Of a stretch of DNA of 64,000 nucleotides, positions 51,764 through 61,062 are shown piece after piece. The notes under the pieces are model-generated. The model was not told the origin of the DNA, did no database searches, and was given only the letters and a program-made list of their open reading frames with translations. A program made the translations under genes and the position numbers. Origin of the DNA: Pseudovibrio sp000156235 (GTDB lineage Bacteria > Pseudomonadota > Alphaproteobacteria > Rhizobiales > Stappiaceae); contig NZ_DS996805.1 of NCBI RefSeq assembly GCF_000156235.1, positions 62,001 through 126,000 on the forward strand, read 5' to 3'. Every line of letters begins with the position of its first letter. Within the stretch, counting starts at the first letter, position 1.

Positions 51764-52768
51764 TTAACGCTGGTAATAGGCTTTCTTCAGCTCATCATAG
51801 AGCGGAGAGTTGCTGGCTTTCATACGGTTCCAGACAGCATCATAGGCTTTGTCCAGATAGTCATCGGCAGCTTTGCCTTCCAGGCGAACAATAGTCATGC
51901 CATCTTCCTGCACCTTGGTGTCTGTGGCAGCGATGATGGTCTGGAACTGATCGTAGGACTTCTGCTCGTACTCAATGGCTGCATCCTGCAGGATCTTCTG
52001 AGCTTCCGGGCTCAGGCTGTCCCATTTGGCGGGGCTCATGACGATGGAGAGGTCTGTTTGCAAGAAACCCGGATCAACGCGGTATTTCAGGAACTTGTCC
52101 CATGAAAGGTCCTGAATGGCGACGATTGGCCAGCCTGCACCGTCAAACACGTTGCGCTCCAGGCCGGTGTAGATGTCTGGCACAGGGGCTGAGACGGGAA
52201 TGGCGTCCAGTGCTTCAAAGAAGCTTTTGTAAACGGGTGAGGTGCGCAGGCGTTTGCCTGTCAGGTCCACACTACCATCTGCGCGTTTTTGCGGTTCACC
52301 GATGGTGTAGATGTGAAACTTAATGCCAGAGTCGATGTGGGCCATCAGCTTGACGCCGAGACGATCTTTGAAGGCTTTTTCCATCAGCGCAAAGCCGCCG
52401 TTTTTGCGTCCTTCAGCGGCGGTGATGGTGGAGCCAAGCCAGGCGTCAGCTTCCGGCATGGAGCCAAGGTGGTATCCGGCCGGGCCGTAGTGAATATCTA
52501 CGATGCCGCGTTCAACCGCTGCCACCTGCTGATTGGAAGGGAAGACTTCCGGGCCGCCGATATGCTGGATTTGCACAACGCCTTTGCCGCGTTCGTTGAC
52601 CAGATCCACATAGCCCAGAAAGGACTGAGTGAAGGCAAGCGGTTTTGGAAATGCTGAAACTGCTTTGAGAATTTCTTCTGCCTGCGCGGAGCCGGCAAAC
52701 AACATGGATGGAAGTGCTGCACCCATTACAACAGATGCAAATGCACGTTTTAAAGAATTGAATTTCAT
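51764..52768 (-). CDS. dctP: TRAP transporter periplasmic binding protein (DctP)
   Basis: This 334-residue protein has a signal peptide of about 30 residues ending at AQA. The DctP-family fold includes the conserved Arg of the GKRLRTSPVYK stretch, which contacts the carboxylate of the ligand. It is the first gene of the P-Q-M operon. The substrate is probably an organic acid. Confidence 0.93.
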   Translation of the reverse strand: MKFNSLKRAFASVVMGAALPSMLFAGSAQAEEILKAVSAFPKPLAFTQSFLGYVDLVNERGKGVVQIQHIGGPEVFPSNQQVAAVERGIVDIHYGPAGYHLGSMPEADAWLGSTITAAEGRKNGGFALMEKAFKDRLGVKLMAHIDSGIKFHIYTIGEPQKRADGSVDLTGKRLRTSPVYKSFFEALDAIPVSAPVPDIYTGLERNVFDGAGWPIVAIQDLSWDKFLKYRVDPGFLQTDLSIVMSPAKWDSLSPEAQKILQDAAIEYEQKSYDQFQTIIAATDTKVQEDGMTIVRLEGKAADDYLDKAYDAVWNRMKASNSPLYDELKKAYYQR

Positions 52769-53044
52769 AGATCCCTCCCAGATTGCGCCAGTGTTCCGTC
52801 CGTTTGGCGCAATTGTCTGCGGGCTCTCGTCAATGCTGGATCCAAATGCTCTGATGAGCTCAGTCTAACGCTGATTTTTCCTGATGAATCTGAGTTGGTT
52901 TGTCAGTTTGCAAAATCGCTCTTAACACGTCTTTTTGTATGAAATGCGCTCTGTAACCTATTGCTTAAGCCCTAAGAATAGATGGAGGGTACATACAAAT
53001 ACATATATGTTCAAGCTTAAAATAATTAAACTATAACGTTTTAT

Positions 53045-53743
53045 CTATGCATTTGCAGATATATTGAGTGCCTGTTGTGACAGCGCGTTATGGATGCCAG
53101 CCGTGGCGAAGTCCACCAGCAAAGTCTTCAGCTCAGCGATACCTGAAGTGTGATCTTTGCCGGCCATCGCATCCACACGCCAAGCGGAGGTGCACAGGGC
53201 GATTTGGGAGGAGATGGAAAAGACAAAGGTTGCGGAGGCTTTTCTCAGGTCTGTTTCTGGGTAGAGCTTTGCGATCTCTGTGAGAAACACTTTTGCAGTG
53301 GGATCAAAGCAGGCTCTGGAGATCGTACTCCAGCGTTCTTCAGCTGAGACCATGGCCACCAGCCGGGCATAGGCAAGCCAGCCGGGGCCGCTGTTTTCGG
53401 CTTTGTCCAGATAAGGGTAGAAAAAGGCCTCCAGAATACCCTTGAGGGTGATCGTTTCTCCGGATGCTTTCAGCAGGTCCAGTGCATCCAGACGAAGGCG
53501 GGCCAGCTCTTCAGCGCGGCGCTCGACTGTTTTGAAAAACAGGTCTTCTTTGGTGCCGAAGTGGTGGTTCACGAGGCCCAGCTTCACGTCCGCTCTTTGA
53601 GCGATATCTCTGATGGACGCCGCATCATAACTGCGAAAGGCAAACAGGTGTTCAGCCGCGTCGAGAATCTTCTGGCGCGTCTCCAAAGAGCTTTTTGAGG
53701 GCGCTCTTTGTCTTTGTTTTTCCTGCGAAATCTTCTTAATCAT
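53045..53743 (-). CDS. TetR-family regulator
   Basis: This 232-residue protein has an N-terminal helix-turn-helix (IRDIAQRADVKLGLVNHHFG) and a helical ligand domain. It is divergent from the monooxygenase operon with a 65-base spacer, so it probably represses that operon. Confidence 0.92.
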   Translation of the reverse strand: MIKKISQEKQRQRAPSKSSLETRQKILDAAEHLFAFRSYDAASIRDIAQRADVKLGLVNHHFGTKEDLFFKTVERRAEELARLRLDALDLLKASGETITLKGILEAFFYPYLDKAENSGPGWLAYARLVAMVSAEERWSTISRACFDPTAKVFLTEIAKLYPETDLRKASATFVFSISSQIALCTSAWRVDAMAGKDHTSGIAELKTLLVDFATAGIHNALSQQALNISANA

Positions 53744-53808
53744 AAAAAGAGCTTGCCTTATTTTGTACGACTGTTCAATCTAATTGTAGTTCTGAGGGGG
53801 GACGAACA
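53744..53808. promoter_or_regulatory. Divergent tetR / monooxygenase intergenic region
   Basis: The 65-base spacer holds both promoters. Inverted copies of ACTGTTC (53770-53776) and GAACAGT (53804-53810) are candidate regulator half-sites, although 27 bases apart. Confidence 0.35.
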
Positions 53809-55125
53809 GTGAATATTTCAAAGGAGAGCTATGCCTTAATTGGGGCAGGGCCGATGGGGCTCGCCACGGCGAAGACACTTATTGAACAGGGAATAGATTT
53901 TCAGGGTTTTGAGCTGCACAGTGATGTGGGTGGGCTTTGGGATATTGATGGTCCCAAATCGACCATGTACGAGTCTGCGCATCTGATTTCATCGAAGAAG
54001 ATGACCGAGTTTACGGACTTTCCGATGGGCGATCATATCGCCGAATATCCTGGTCATCGTGAGCTGAAAACCTACTTTCAGGATTTTGCTGAACAGTTTG
54101 ATTTGAAGCGGCGCTATCACTTTGGGGCGGAAGTGACCCGTGTGACGCCGCTGGGTGGTGACGGTGAGGGGTGGACCGTCAGCTGGAAAGATCAAGACGG
54201 AGATCATTCAGCTGAGTTTGCCGGGGTGCTGATTGCGAATGGGACGCTGTCAGAACCGAACATGCCAGCGTTTGAGGGCGAGTTTGCTGGAGATCTGATC
54301 CATTCCTGCAAATACAAGAGTGCGCAGCAGTTTGCGGGCAAGCGGGTGCTGATTGTTGGGGCGGGCAACTCAGGCTGCGATATTGCCGTTGATGCGATCC
54401 ATCATGGCATTCACTGCGATATCTCCATGCGGCGTGGCTACTACTTTGTTCCCAAGTATGTTTTCGGTAAACCGGCAGACACTATGGGTGGTGCGGTGAA
54501 GCTGCCGTTGTGGCTGAAGCGGCGTGTGGATCAGACGCTGCTGAAATGGTTTGTGGGTGATCCGCAGGCCTATGGTTTCCCAAAGCCAGACTACGCGCTT
54601 TATGAGAGCCATCCGGTGGTGAACTCACTTATTCTTTATCATGCCGGTCACGGTGATATTGGCATTCGCGCTGATATCAAGGAGCTGGATGGAAACACGG
54701 TGCGGTTCCGTGATGGTGAAGAAGCAGAGTATGACCTGATTGTTGCGGCCACTGGTTACAAGCTGCATTACCCTTTCATCGATAAAGAGCTTTTGAACTG
54801 GCAGGGCGATGCGCCGCATCTGTTCCTGAACTGTATGCATCCTGAACGGAATGATCTGTTTGTGATGGGCATGATTGAAGCGACCGGTCTAGGCTGGCAG
54901 GGGCGGCATGATCAGGCGGAGCTGGTTGCGCGATACCTGCGCGGGCTTAAGGATGGCAGCGCTGCAGCAGAAGCGATCAAAGCGGAGAAGGCCAAGGGGT
55001 TTGCGCGTGAAACCGGAGGGATGAACTACCTGAAACTGGCACGTATGGCCTACTACGTGGACAAACAGAGCTATCGCTCCGCGCTCAACAAACGAACGCA
55101 GGCGCTGAAGAGGGAGATGGCATGA
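53809..55125 (+). CDS. Flavin-containing monooxygenase (FMO-like)
   Basis: This 438-residue flavoprotein has an FAD-binding GxGxxG (GAGPMGLATA), the FMO fingerprint FxGxxxHxxxY (FAGDLIHSCKY) and an NAD(P)H-binding GAGNSGCD. It starts with GTG. It oxygenates a nitrogen, sulfur or ketone compound; it may be an N-oxygenase or Baeyer-Villiger enzyme. It is translationally coupled to a transporter and two dehydrogenases. Confidence 0.9.
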   Translation: MNISKESYALIGAGPMGLATAKTLIEQGIDFQGFELHSDVGGLWDIDGPKSTMYESAHLISSKKMTEFTDFPMGDHIAEYPGHRELKTYFQDFAEQFDLKRRYHFGAEVTRVTPLGGDGEGWTVSWKDQDGDHSAEFAGVLIANGTLSEPNMPAFEGEFAGDLIHSCKYKSAQQFAGKRVLIVGAGNSGCDIAVDAIHHGIHCDISMRRGYYFVPKYVFGKPADTMGGAVKLPLWLKRRVDQTLLKWFVGDPQAYGFPKPDYALYESHPVVNSLILYHAGHGDIGIRADIKELDGNTVRFRDGEEAEYDLIVAATGYKLHYPFIDKELLNWQGDAPHLFLNCMHPERNDLFVMGMIEATGLGWQGRHDQAELVARYLRGLKDGSAAAEAIKAEKAKGFARETGGMNYLKLARMAYYVDKQSYRSALNKRTQALKREMA

Positions 55126-56042
55126 GTGACATTGACCTCGTTGTTCTCAACTTCAATTCCGGCTCTTTGACGCTGCTCAATGGCATTCTGGCGATTGTAA
55201 TGTTCTCCATCGCGATTGATCTTTGCCCTGCAGACTTCAAGCGTTTGACGTTGGCGCCCAAACCTGTGGTGATTGGCCTGTGCTCGCAGTTTCTGGTGTT
55301 GCCGAGCCTGACGTTTTTGCTGGTGTTGTTGGTGCAGCCAAGGCCCTCCATCGCGCTGGGGCTTATTCTGGTGGCGGCGTGCCCGGGTGGCAATATCTCC
55401 AACTTCATTACGCACCGGGCGGGCGGCAATGCGGCGCTTTCTGTTTCTATGACGGCCTTTGCAACAGTGGGGGCGATCGTCGCGACGCCGTTTAATATTG
55501 CGTTCTGGGGCAGTCTTTATGGGCCGACGCGGGCAATCCTGCAGGAGACACATATCGACAAGCTTTCTGTTGCAATTACGGTTTGCTTTATGCTGGTGCT
55601 GCCACTGTTTCTTGGCATCCTGCTTAACCGGGTGAAGCCACGCCTTGCTGCGAAAATCCGCCAGCCATTGCGGTTGGCATCCATGGGGATCTTCATCGGC
55701 TTCATCTTCATCGCGCTGGTGGCAAACTGGAACTTCTTTCTGGCTTATGTTGGGGCTGTAGCGGCTTTGGTGATTTTCCATAACGGACTGGCACTGGCTG
55801 CGGGCTATACGCTGGCGACGGTTGCGGGTGTGTCGGCTTATGACCGGCGGGCGATCACCATTGAGACGGGCATTCAGAACTCTGGTCTCGGGCTGGTGCT
55901 GATCTTCAGTTTCTTTGGTGGGCTGGGCGGTATGTCTGTTGTGGCCGCCGCCTGGGGGATCTGGCATGCGATCAGCGGTCTGGCGCTGGCCAGCTTCATG
56001 GCGCGCAAGGCGGTGAAAGTTCCGGCGGAGGCAACGCTATGA
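55122..56042 (+). CDS. Bile acid/sodium symporter-family transporter
   Basis: This 306-residue polytopic protein has about nine or ten helices and the BASS-family blocks CPGGNISNFITHRAGGNAAL and ETGIQNSGLGLVL. Such carriers move organic anions with sodium. It overlaps both neighbours by 4 bases. Confidence 0.88.
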   Translation: MSDIDLVVLNFNSGSLTLLNGILAIVMFSIAIDLCPADFKRLTLAPKPVVIGLCSQFLVLPSLTFLLVLLVQPRPSIALGLILVAACPGGNISNFITHRAGGNAALSVSMTAFATVGAIVATPFNIAFWGSLYGPTRAILQETHIDKLSVAITVCFMLVLPLFLGILLNRVKPRLAAKIRQPLRLASMGIFIGFIFIALVANWNFFLAYVGAVAALVIFHNGLALAAGYTLATVAGVSAYDRRAITIETGIQNSGLGLVLIFSFFGGLGGMSVVAAAWGIWHAISGLALASFMARKAVKVPAEATL

Positions 56043-56977
56043 CCAAACTGCTGATAACAGGCGCTGCAGGTGGTGTTGGGCAGGCATTCTTGAAGGAGCT
56101 GGCGCAGACGGATCTGGAGGTTGTTGCGACAGATATCCGTGAGCCTGCTGATCTGCCTGAAACAGCCCGATATCGGATGCTAGATGTGACCACGGACAGG
56201 GTTGGCACGGTGATTGAGGAGGAGCGACCAGATGTGATTGTGCATCTGGCCTCCATTGTGACGCCATCCGCCACCTCCACGCGGGAGATTGAGTATCTGG
56301 TTGATGTGGAAGGCACGCAGGCCGTGATTGATGGGGCAACTCGGTCTGGCGTGAAGCGGCTGGTGGTGACCTCTTCCGGCGCTGCTTATGGCTATCATGC
56401 TGACAATCCGGTTCCATTGCGCGAAGAGGACGGCATTCGCGGAAACAAGGAGTTTGCGTATTCCTATCACAAGCGTCTGGTGGAAAAGGCACTTGCCAAA
56501 GCACGAGATGAAGCGCCTGAGCTGGAACAAGTGGTGCTGCGGGTTGGGACAGTGCTCGGAACTGGCATGGACAATCAGATCACCTCACTCTTCCATAAGC
56601 CTCGGCTGCTTGGCATTGCCGGATCAGACAGTGCCTTCGTGTTTATCTGGACGCAGGATCTTGCCCGCATCCTGCTGCGTGCAGCAACTGAAGCGCCAGC
56701 CGGGATTTACAACGTTGCCGGGGATGGCGCGTTGTCTCTGCAGCAGCTTGGTGAGGTGCTGAGAAAGCCGGTTTTGAAGTTGCCGTCCTGGTTGCTCAAG
56801 CTTGTTCTGGGTGTAGCAAAGCCGTTGCAGTTGTCACGCTATGGGCCGGAGCAGGTTCGGTTTTTGCAATACCGCCCAGTGCTGGCCAATGATCGGCTGA
56901 AGTCCGAGTTCGGTTATACGCCGGAGAAGACAAGTGCTGAGGTGTTTGAACACTGGCGCGTATCTGTGGGGCTTTGA
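56039..56977 (+). CDS. NAD-dependent epimerase/dehydratase-type SDR
   Basis: This 312-residue Rossmann protein has N-terminal TGAAGGVGQ, a middle SSGAAYG and the YSYHKRLVEK active-site region (Tyr-x3-Lys). It is an extended SDR acting on a substrate of the same pathway as the monooxygenase. It overlaps neighbours at both ends. Confidence 0.88.
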   Translation: MTKLLITGAAGGVGQAFLKELAQTDLEVVATDIREPADLPETARYRMLDVTTDRVGTVIEEERPDVIVHLASIVTPSATSTREIEYLVDVEGTQAVIDGATRSGVKRLVVTSSGAAYGYHADNPVPLREEDGIRGNKEFAYSYHKRLVEKALAKARDEAPELEQVVLRVGTVLGTGMDNQITSLFHKPRLLGIAGSDSAFVFIWTQDLARILLRAATEAPAGIYNVAGDGALSLQQLGEVLRKPVLKLPSWLLKLVLGVAKPLQLSRYGPEQVRFLQYRPVLANDRLKSEFGYTPEKTSAEVFEHWRVSVGL

Positions 56978-57747
56978 TGAAGACAGCGATTATTACGGGT
57001 GGTGCCGGTGGACTGGGGCAGGCGCTTGCGGCCCGGTTGCAGCGGGAGAACTGGCATACGGTTCTGCTGGATTTGCCGGGGCCGGGTCTGGAGGCTCTTG
57101 GCAGCCATGAGAAGCAGAGCATCTATGCGTGTGATCTGACCGATGGCGGGGCGGTTGAGCAGGTGGCCGAACAGGTTCTTGCGGAGCGTCCAAGCATCGA
57201 TCTGGTGGTTTACAATGCAGGCATTACGCATATCGGACTGTTTGCAGATATGGATTTGAGCGCGCATCGCAAGGTGCTGGATGTGAACTACTTTGGAGCC
57301 GTGCATACGGCGCGGGCGTTTTTAAAGGCAGTGCGTGCTTCCAAAGGGTGTCATCTGGCGATCTCGTCTGTAGCGGGGTTTTCGCCGCTCATTAAACGAA
57401 CAGCTTATGCGGCCAGCAAGCATGCGTTGGAAGGGTTCTTCGGCTCATTGCGATCAGAGGAAAAATCTTACGGAGTGCATACGCTGATTGCTGCGCCTTC
57501 GTTTGTGGCAACCAATGTGGGCCGGGCTGAGAAGCAGGAGAACGGGCTGGTGCGTCCGGGGTCTTCAACGGATGGCGTTGACTACATGAGCGCGGAGCGG
57601 GCGGCAGAGATCATCTACAAAGCCTATGAACGCAAGACCCGCATGAAGCCTGTTGGACGTGTCGCCAGTCTGGCATGGTGGCTGAACCGGGTGTCTCCAC
57701 GCGCCTATCAAAAGCTGATGGAGCGGAACATCAAGGAGCCGAGTTAG
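56977..57747 (+). CDS. Classical short-chain dehydrogenase/reductase
   Basis: This 256-residue protein has TGGAGGLGQ, NAG and a YAASK active-site motif with an upstream Ser (ISSVAGF). It is an oxidoreductase of the classical SDR family. I prefer the ATG at 56977, which overlaps the previous stop (TGATG). Confidence 0.92.
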   Translation: MKTAIITGGAGGLGQALAARLQRENWHTVLLDLPGPGLEALGSHEKQSIYACDLTDGGAVEQVAEQVLAERPSIDLVVYNAGITHIGLFADMDLSAHRKVLDVNYFGAVHTARAFLKAVRASKGCHLAISSVAGFSPLIKRTAYAASKHALEGFFGSLRSEEKSYGVHTLIAAPSFVATNVGRAEKQENGLVRPGSSTDGVDYMSAERAAEIIYKAYERKTRMKPVGRVASLAWWLNRVSPRAYQKLMERNIKEPS

Positions 57748-57759
57748 GCTCTGCGATTT

Positions 57760-57809
57760 GAGGCTGGTCCCCGGCTATACTTTAGCTTCCAACACAGGGA
57801 CCACGCCTC
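57760..57809. terminator. Hairpin between convergent SDR and glutamine synthetase-like genes
   Basis: GAGGC-T-GGTCCC (57760-57771) pairs with GGGACC-A-C-GCCTC (57797-57809) with one bulged base and a 25-base loop. It lies exactly between the converging genes. Confidence 0.6.
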
Positions 57810-57819
57810 CAATGATGTG

Positions 57820-59217
57820 TCAGACCTTCCTGGCGTAGGTCTGACACTCAAACCCTGTGATCGTTGTTGCGAACACCTCGTATTCCGCTGTTCTGCTGGT
57901 GCCATACATGCGGTGGAACTCTTCTGTACTCATCTGCTCGGCGGCTTTGCTTTGCAGCCATGTCTGGATGGCGACCTCCCAGTTTCCGGTGAGGTGGTCA
58001 TACTGTGTCAGGTCTGCTTCCAGTGTGATGGGCATGCCGGGGTTGCTTTGATTCTCAAGGCCAAGATGAATGCCTTCCAAAATGGCTGCAACAACCAGAT
58101 ACGGGTTTGCATCTGCGCCAGCCACGCGGTGTTCCAGCCGTGCGCCTTTGCCTTGGGTTGCGGGCACGCGAATGGCAGCAGCGCGGTGATCGTAGCCCCA
58201 GCAGCACGTGATGGGGGCGTAGGAGCCGGGTTGCAGGCGGCGATAGGAATTGGCGTGTGGGGCAAACAGAATTTGCATGTCCAGCATGGTGTCCAGCAGG
58301 CCGCCGATGGCATTGCGGAGTGCGGGATTGGCTTCTTCCGCTGTGCTGCTAAAGATGTTAGTGCCTTGCGCATCCAGCAGGCTGGTATGAACGTGGAAAC
58401 CGCTGCCGGTTTCCTCGCCGTATGGCTTGGACATGAACGTGACATCCATGCCGTGTTTGCGTGCGATGTGACGAACAACGCGTTTGAACATCAGACAATG
58501 ATCTGCTGCTTCTACTGCGCTTGGCACGTGCAAGAGGTTGATCTCGAACTGGCCGTGGCCGAACTCAGAAATGGTGGTGTCTGCCGGGATATCCTGAATC
58601 TTGCAGGCCTGATTGATCTCCATGAGGAGAGGTTCAAACTGGGCCATGATGTCCAGATCATAAATCTGCGAAGCTTCTAGGCGTTGATTGGTACCGGGAA
58701 TGCAAGGCGGCAGTGTCAGGCCGGTTGGGCCGGGCTCTATATCGATGAAGTAGAACTCCAGCTCCGTGGCGACAACGGGTGTCAGGCCCTTGTTCTGGAA
58801 CTTCTTCTCCACGATTTCCAGCACATAGCGGGGGTCCAGCGGGGTTGGCTTTTGGTCATCAATCTCAAAGAGTGTCACTAGCACCTGTGCGGTCGGCACT
58901 TTAGCCCATGGCACGAGCTTCAAAGTTCCGGGAACGGGAATGCATACACCGTCTGGATCGCCGCGTTCAATGGCGAGGCCAGTTGCCGGAACATCGACGC
59001 CCCATATGTCCAATGCGACTGTTGAAAGAGGCAGTCGAACGCCGCCTTCTGTCAGCTTTTGCAGCATTTCAGCGGGTAGCCATTTGCCTCTGAGCGGGCC
59101 GCAGAAACCTGCGTAGAGGATCTCGATCTTTTCCAGATCCGGGTGTTGTTTCAGGAAGGCATCGGCTTCTAGGCGAAACTGATCCAATTGCGGCTTTACA
59201 GCGGTCAGGGTAGGCAT
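57820..59217 (-). CDS. puuA: Glutamate-putrescine ligase-like glutamine synthetase (PuuA type)
   Basis: This 465-residue protein has the glutamine synthetase fold (ELEFYF; GHGQFEINL; NPYLVVAAIL). The gamma-glutamylpolyamine synthetase subgroup has this length and lies beside polyamine importers, as here. It condenses glutamate with a polyamine using ATP. The first gene of the block downstream of the Pot genes is transcribed in the same direction. Confidence 0.88.
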   Translation of the reverse strand: MPTLTAVKPQLDQFRLEADAFLKQHPDLEKIEILYAGFCGPLRGKWLPAEMLQKLTEGGVRLPLSTVALDIWGVDVPATGLAIERGDPDGVCIPVPGTLKLVPWAKVPTAQVLVTLFEIDDQKPTPLDPRYVLEIVEKKFQNKGLTPVVATELEFYFIDIEPGPTGLTLPPCIPGTNQRLEASQIYDLDIMAQFEPLLMEINQACKIQDIPADTTISEFGHGQFEINLLHVPSAVEAADHCLMFKRVVRHIARKHGMDVTFMSKPYGEETGSGFHVHTSLLDAQGTNIFSSTAEEANPALRNAIGGLLDTMLDMQILFAPHANSYRRLQPGSYAPITCCWGYDHRAAAIRVPATQGKGARLEHRVAGADANPYLVVAAILEGIHLGLENQSNPGMPITLEADLTQYDHLTGNWEVAIQTWLQSKAAEQMSTEEFHRMYGTSRTAEYEVFATTITGFECQTYARKV

Positions 59218-59251
59218 GCGAACTCTTCTGGTCGTGATCTGGTCTGTTGTT

Positions 59252-60229
59252 TTATCTGGTGGTTTGGCTGGCGTAGATGCATAGCAAGTCCAGCGCTAAT
59301 GTGGCTCCGGCAAGGGCCGTGATTTCAGCATGGTCGTAGGCAGGGGCCACTTCCACAAGGTCCATGCCTTTCAGGTTTATTCCGGCAAGGCCGCGCAGGA
59401 TCTCGCGAGTTTCCCCGGTGTTCATGCCGCCAACGACTGGTGTGCCTGTGCCCGGGGCGAAGGCTGGGTCGAGGCAGTCGATGTCGAAACTGATGTAGCA
59501 GGCGGTTTGGCTGATGACTTCAAGCATGCGATCAATGGTGGCCTGCGCCCCGTTATTACGCACCCAGTCCGCCGTAATTGTGGTGAGGCCCTGCGTGTCT
59601 TCATTGTTGGTTCTGATACCAACCTGTATCGATGTTTCCGGGTTGATCAAGCCGTCTTTCACTGCTCTGTAGAACATGGTGCCGTGGTCGATGCGGGTGG
59701 AGTTGTCCGTCCATGTATCGCTGTGGGCATCAAACTGGATGAGGGACAAGGGCCCGTGCTTTTGGGCATGTGCCTTGAGCATGGGGTAGGTGCTGAAGTG
59801 GTCTCCACCCAACATGAGCGTAGCGACATCTGCTTGCAGAACTTTGGCAGCCTGACGCTCCAGCTCCTCCGGTACACTCATGGGGTAGCCGGGGTCGAAG
59901 ATAAAGTCGCCGTAATCGACAACAGCAAGGCGGTCGAACGGGTCGAAAGACCAGCCCCATGCATGATCCCACGCCAGAATGGAGGAGGCTTGCCTGATGG
60001 CGCGTGGGCCAAATCGGCAACCCGGTCTGTTGCTGACCGAGGTGTCGAACGGAATGCCCAGAACGGCGACATCAGCGCCGGTCAGGTCTTTGGTGAACTT
60101 GCGGCGCATGAAGCTGAGCGCACCGGCATAGCTGGATTCCGCTATGGTGCCGTAGAGCGTGGAGCGGGTGTAGGCCAGATCTCCATGCGAGTATTCATCT
60201 AGCGAGGATGGGTGTTTTACATCAGACAC
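59252..60229 (-). CDS. speB: Agmatinase/guanidino-hydrolase (ureohydrolase family)
   Basis: This 325-residue protein carries the ureohydrolase metal sites GGDHF, DAHSDTW and SFDIDCLDPAFAPG. It hydrolyses agmatine (or another guanidino-acid) to urea and an amine such as putrescine. It sits between puuA and the permease genes with spacing under 40 bases on either side, so it is in one operon. Confidence 0.9.
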   Translation of the reverse strand: MSDVKHPSSLDEYSHGDLAYTRSTLYGTIAESSYAGALSFMRRKFTKDLTGADVAVLGIPFDTSVSNRPGCRFGPRAIRQASSILAWDHAWGWSFDPFDRLAVVDYGDFIFDPGYPMSVPEELERQAAKVLQADVATLMLGGDHFSTYPMLKAHAQKHGPLSLIQFDAHSDTWTDNSTRIDHGTMFYRAVKDGLINPETSIQVGIRTNNEDTQGLTTITADWVRNNGAQATIDRMLEVISQTACYISFDIDCLDPAFAPGTGTPVVGGMNTGETREILRGLAGINLKGMDLVEVAPAYDHAEITALAGATLALDLLCIYASQTTR

Positions 60230-60243
60230 GTTTCGTTCCTCGA

Positions 60244-61062
60244 TCAGGTTGAGCTTATGGCCAGCCGTTCTTCCTTCATGCGCTTGACCTGTGCCTGTTT
60301 TGTGACCAGCGAGGCGGTGACCACGCCGACGGCAACGACAGCGATGAGGATGGAAGACAGGGCATTGATTTCAGGTGAAACGCCAATGCGCACCTGAGAA
60401 TAGATTTTCATGGGCAATGTTGTGGCACCGGGGCCGGAGGCGAAGGAGGCAATGACCAGATCATCCAGCGATAGTGTGAAGGCCAACAGCCATGCGGCCA
60501 GAATGGCTGGAAAGATGATGGGTAGTGTCACCTGCATAAAGGCTGAAAAGCGGGTGCAGCCCAGATCCAGCGCGGCTTCTTCAAGGCTTCGTTCAAACGT
60601 TACCAGACGGGCAGAGACGACAACGGCAGCGTAGCACATGGAAAAAGTGATGTGGGCGAGCGTGACTGTCCAGAAGCCGCGGGTGAAGTCCAGAGAGACG
60701 AAGAGTAGGAGCAGCGACAGGCCAGTGATGACCTCAGGCATGACCATGGGCGCATAGATCATGCCCGTGAAGAGGGTTTTGCCGTGGAACGGTCCAGCTC
60801 GGTTAAGCACGAGTGCGGCCATGGTGCCGAGTACGGTGGCGATGCTTGCGGAGATGAAACCGACGCGCAATGTCACCCAGGCAGCGTTGATGAAACTCTC
60901 ATTGAAGAAGACGGACTGGTACCATTTGGTGGAGAAACCTGCCCAAACGGTGACCAGTCTGGATTCATTGAAAGAGTAGATCATCAGCAGGATGATCGGC
61001 AGATACAGGAAGGCAAAGCCAAGTGTGAGCGTTGTGGTGTTGAACCAGTTGAAGCGGGTCAT
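60244..61062 (-). CDS. potI: Polyamine ABC permease (PotI/PotC)
   Basis: This 272-residue protein has about six membrane helices and the EAA permease loop (EEAALDLGCTRFSAF). The ATG at 61062 gives the normal length and overlaps the previous gene by 4 bases. It pairs with PotH. Confidence 0.9.
   Translation of the reverse strand: MTRFNWFNTTTLTLGFAFLYLPIILLMIYSFNESRLVTVWAGFSTKWYQSVFFNESFINAAWVTLRVGFISASIATVLGTMAALVLNRAGPFHGKTLFTGMIYAPMVMPEVITGLSLLLLFVSLDFTRGFWTVTLAHITFSMCYAAVVVSARLVTFERSLEEAALDLGCTRFSAFMQVTLPIIFPAILAAWLLAFTLSLDDLVIASFASGPGATTLPMKIYSQVRIGVSPEINALSSILIAVVAVGVVTASLVTKQAQVKRMKEERLAISST

Noticed and set aside
59330..60202. 290-codon plus-strand frame opposite agmatinase
   Set aside because: Antisense of a conserved ureohydrolase with intact metal sites.
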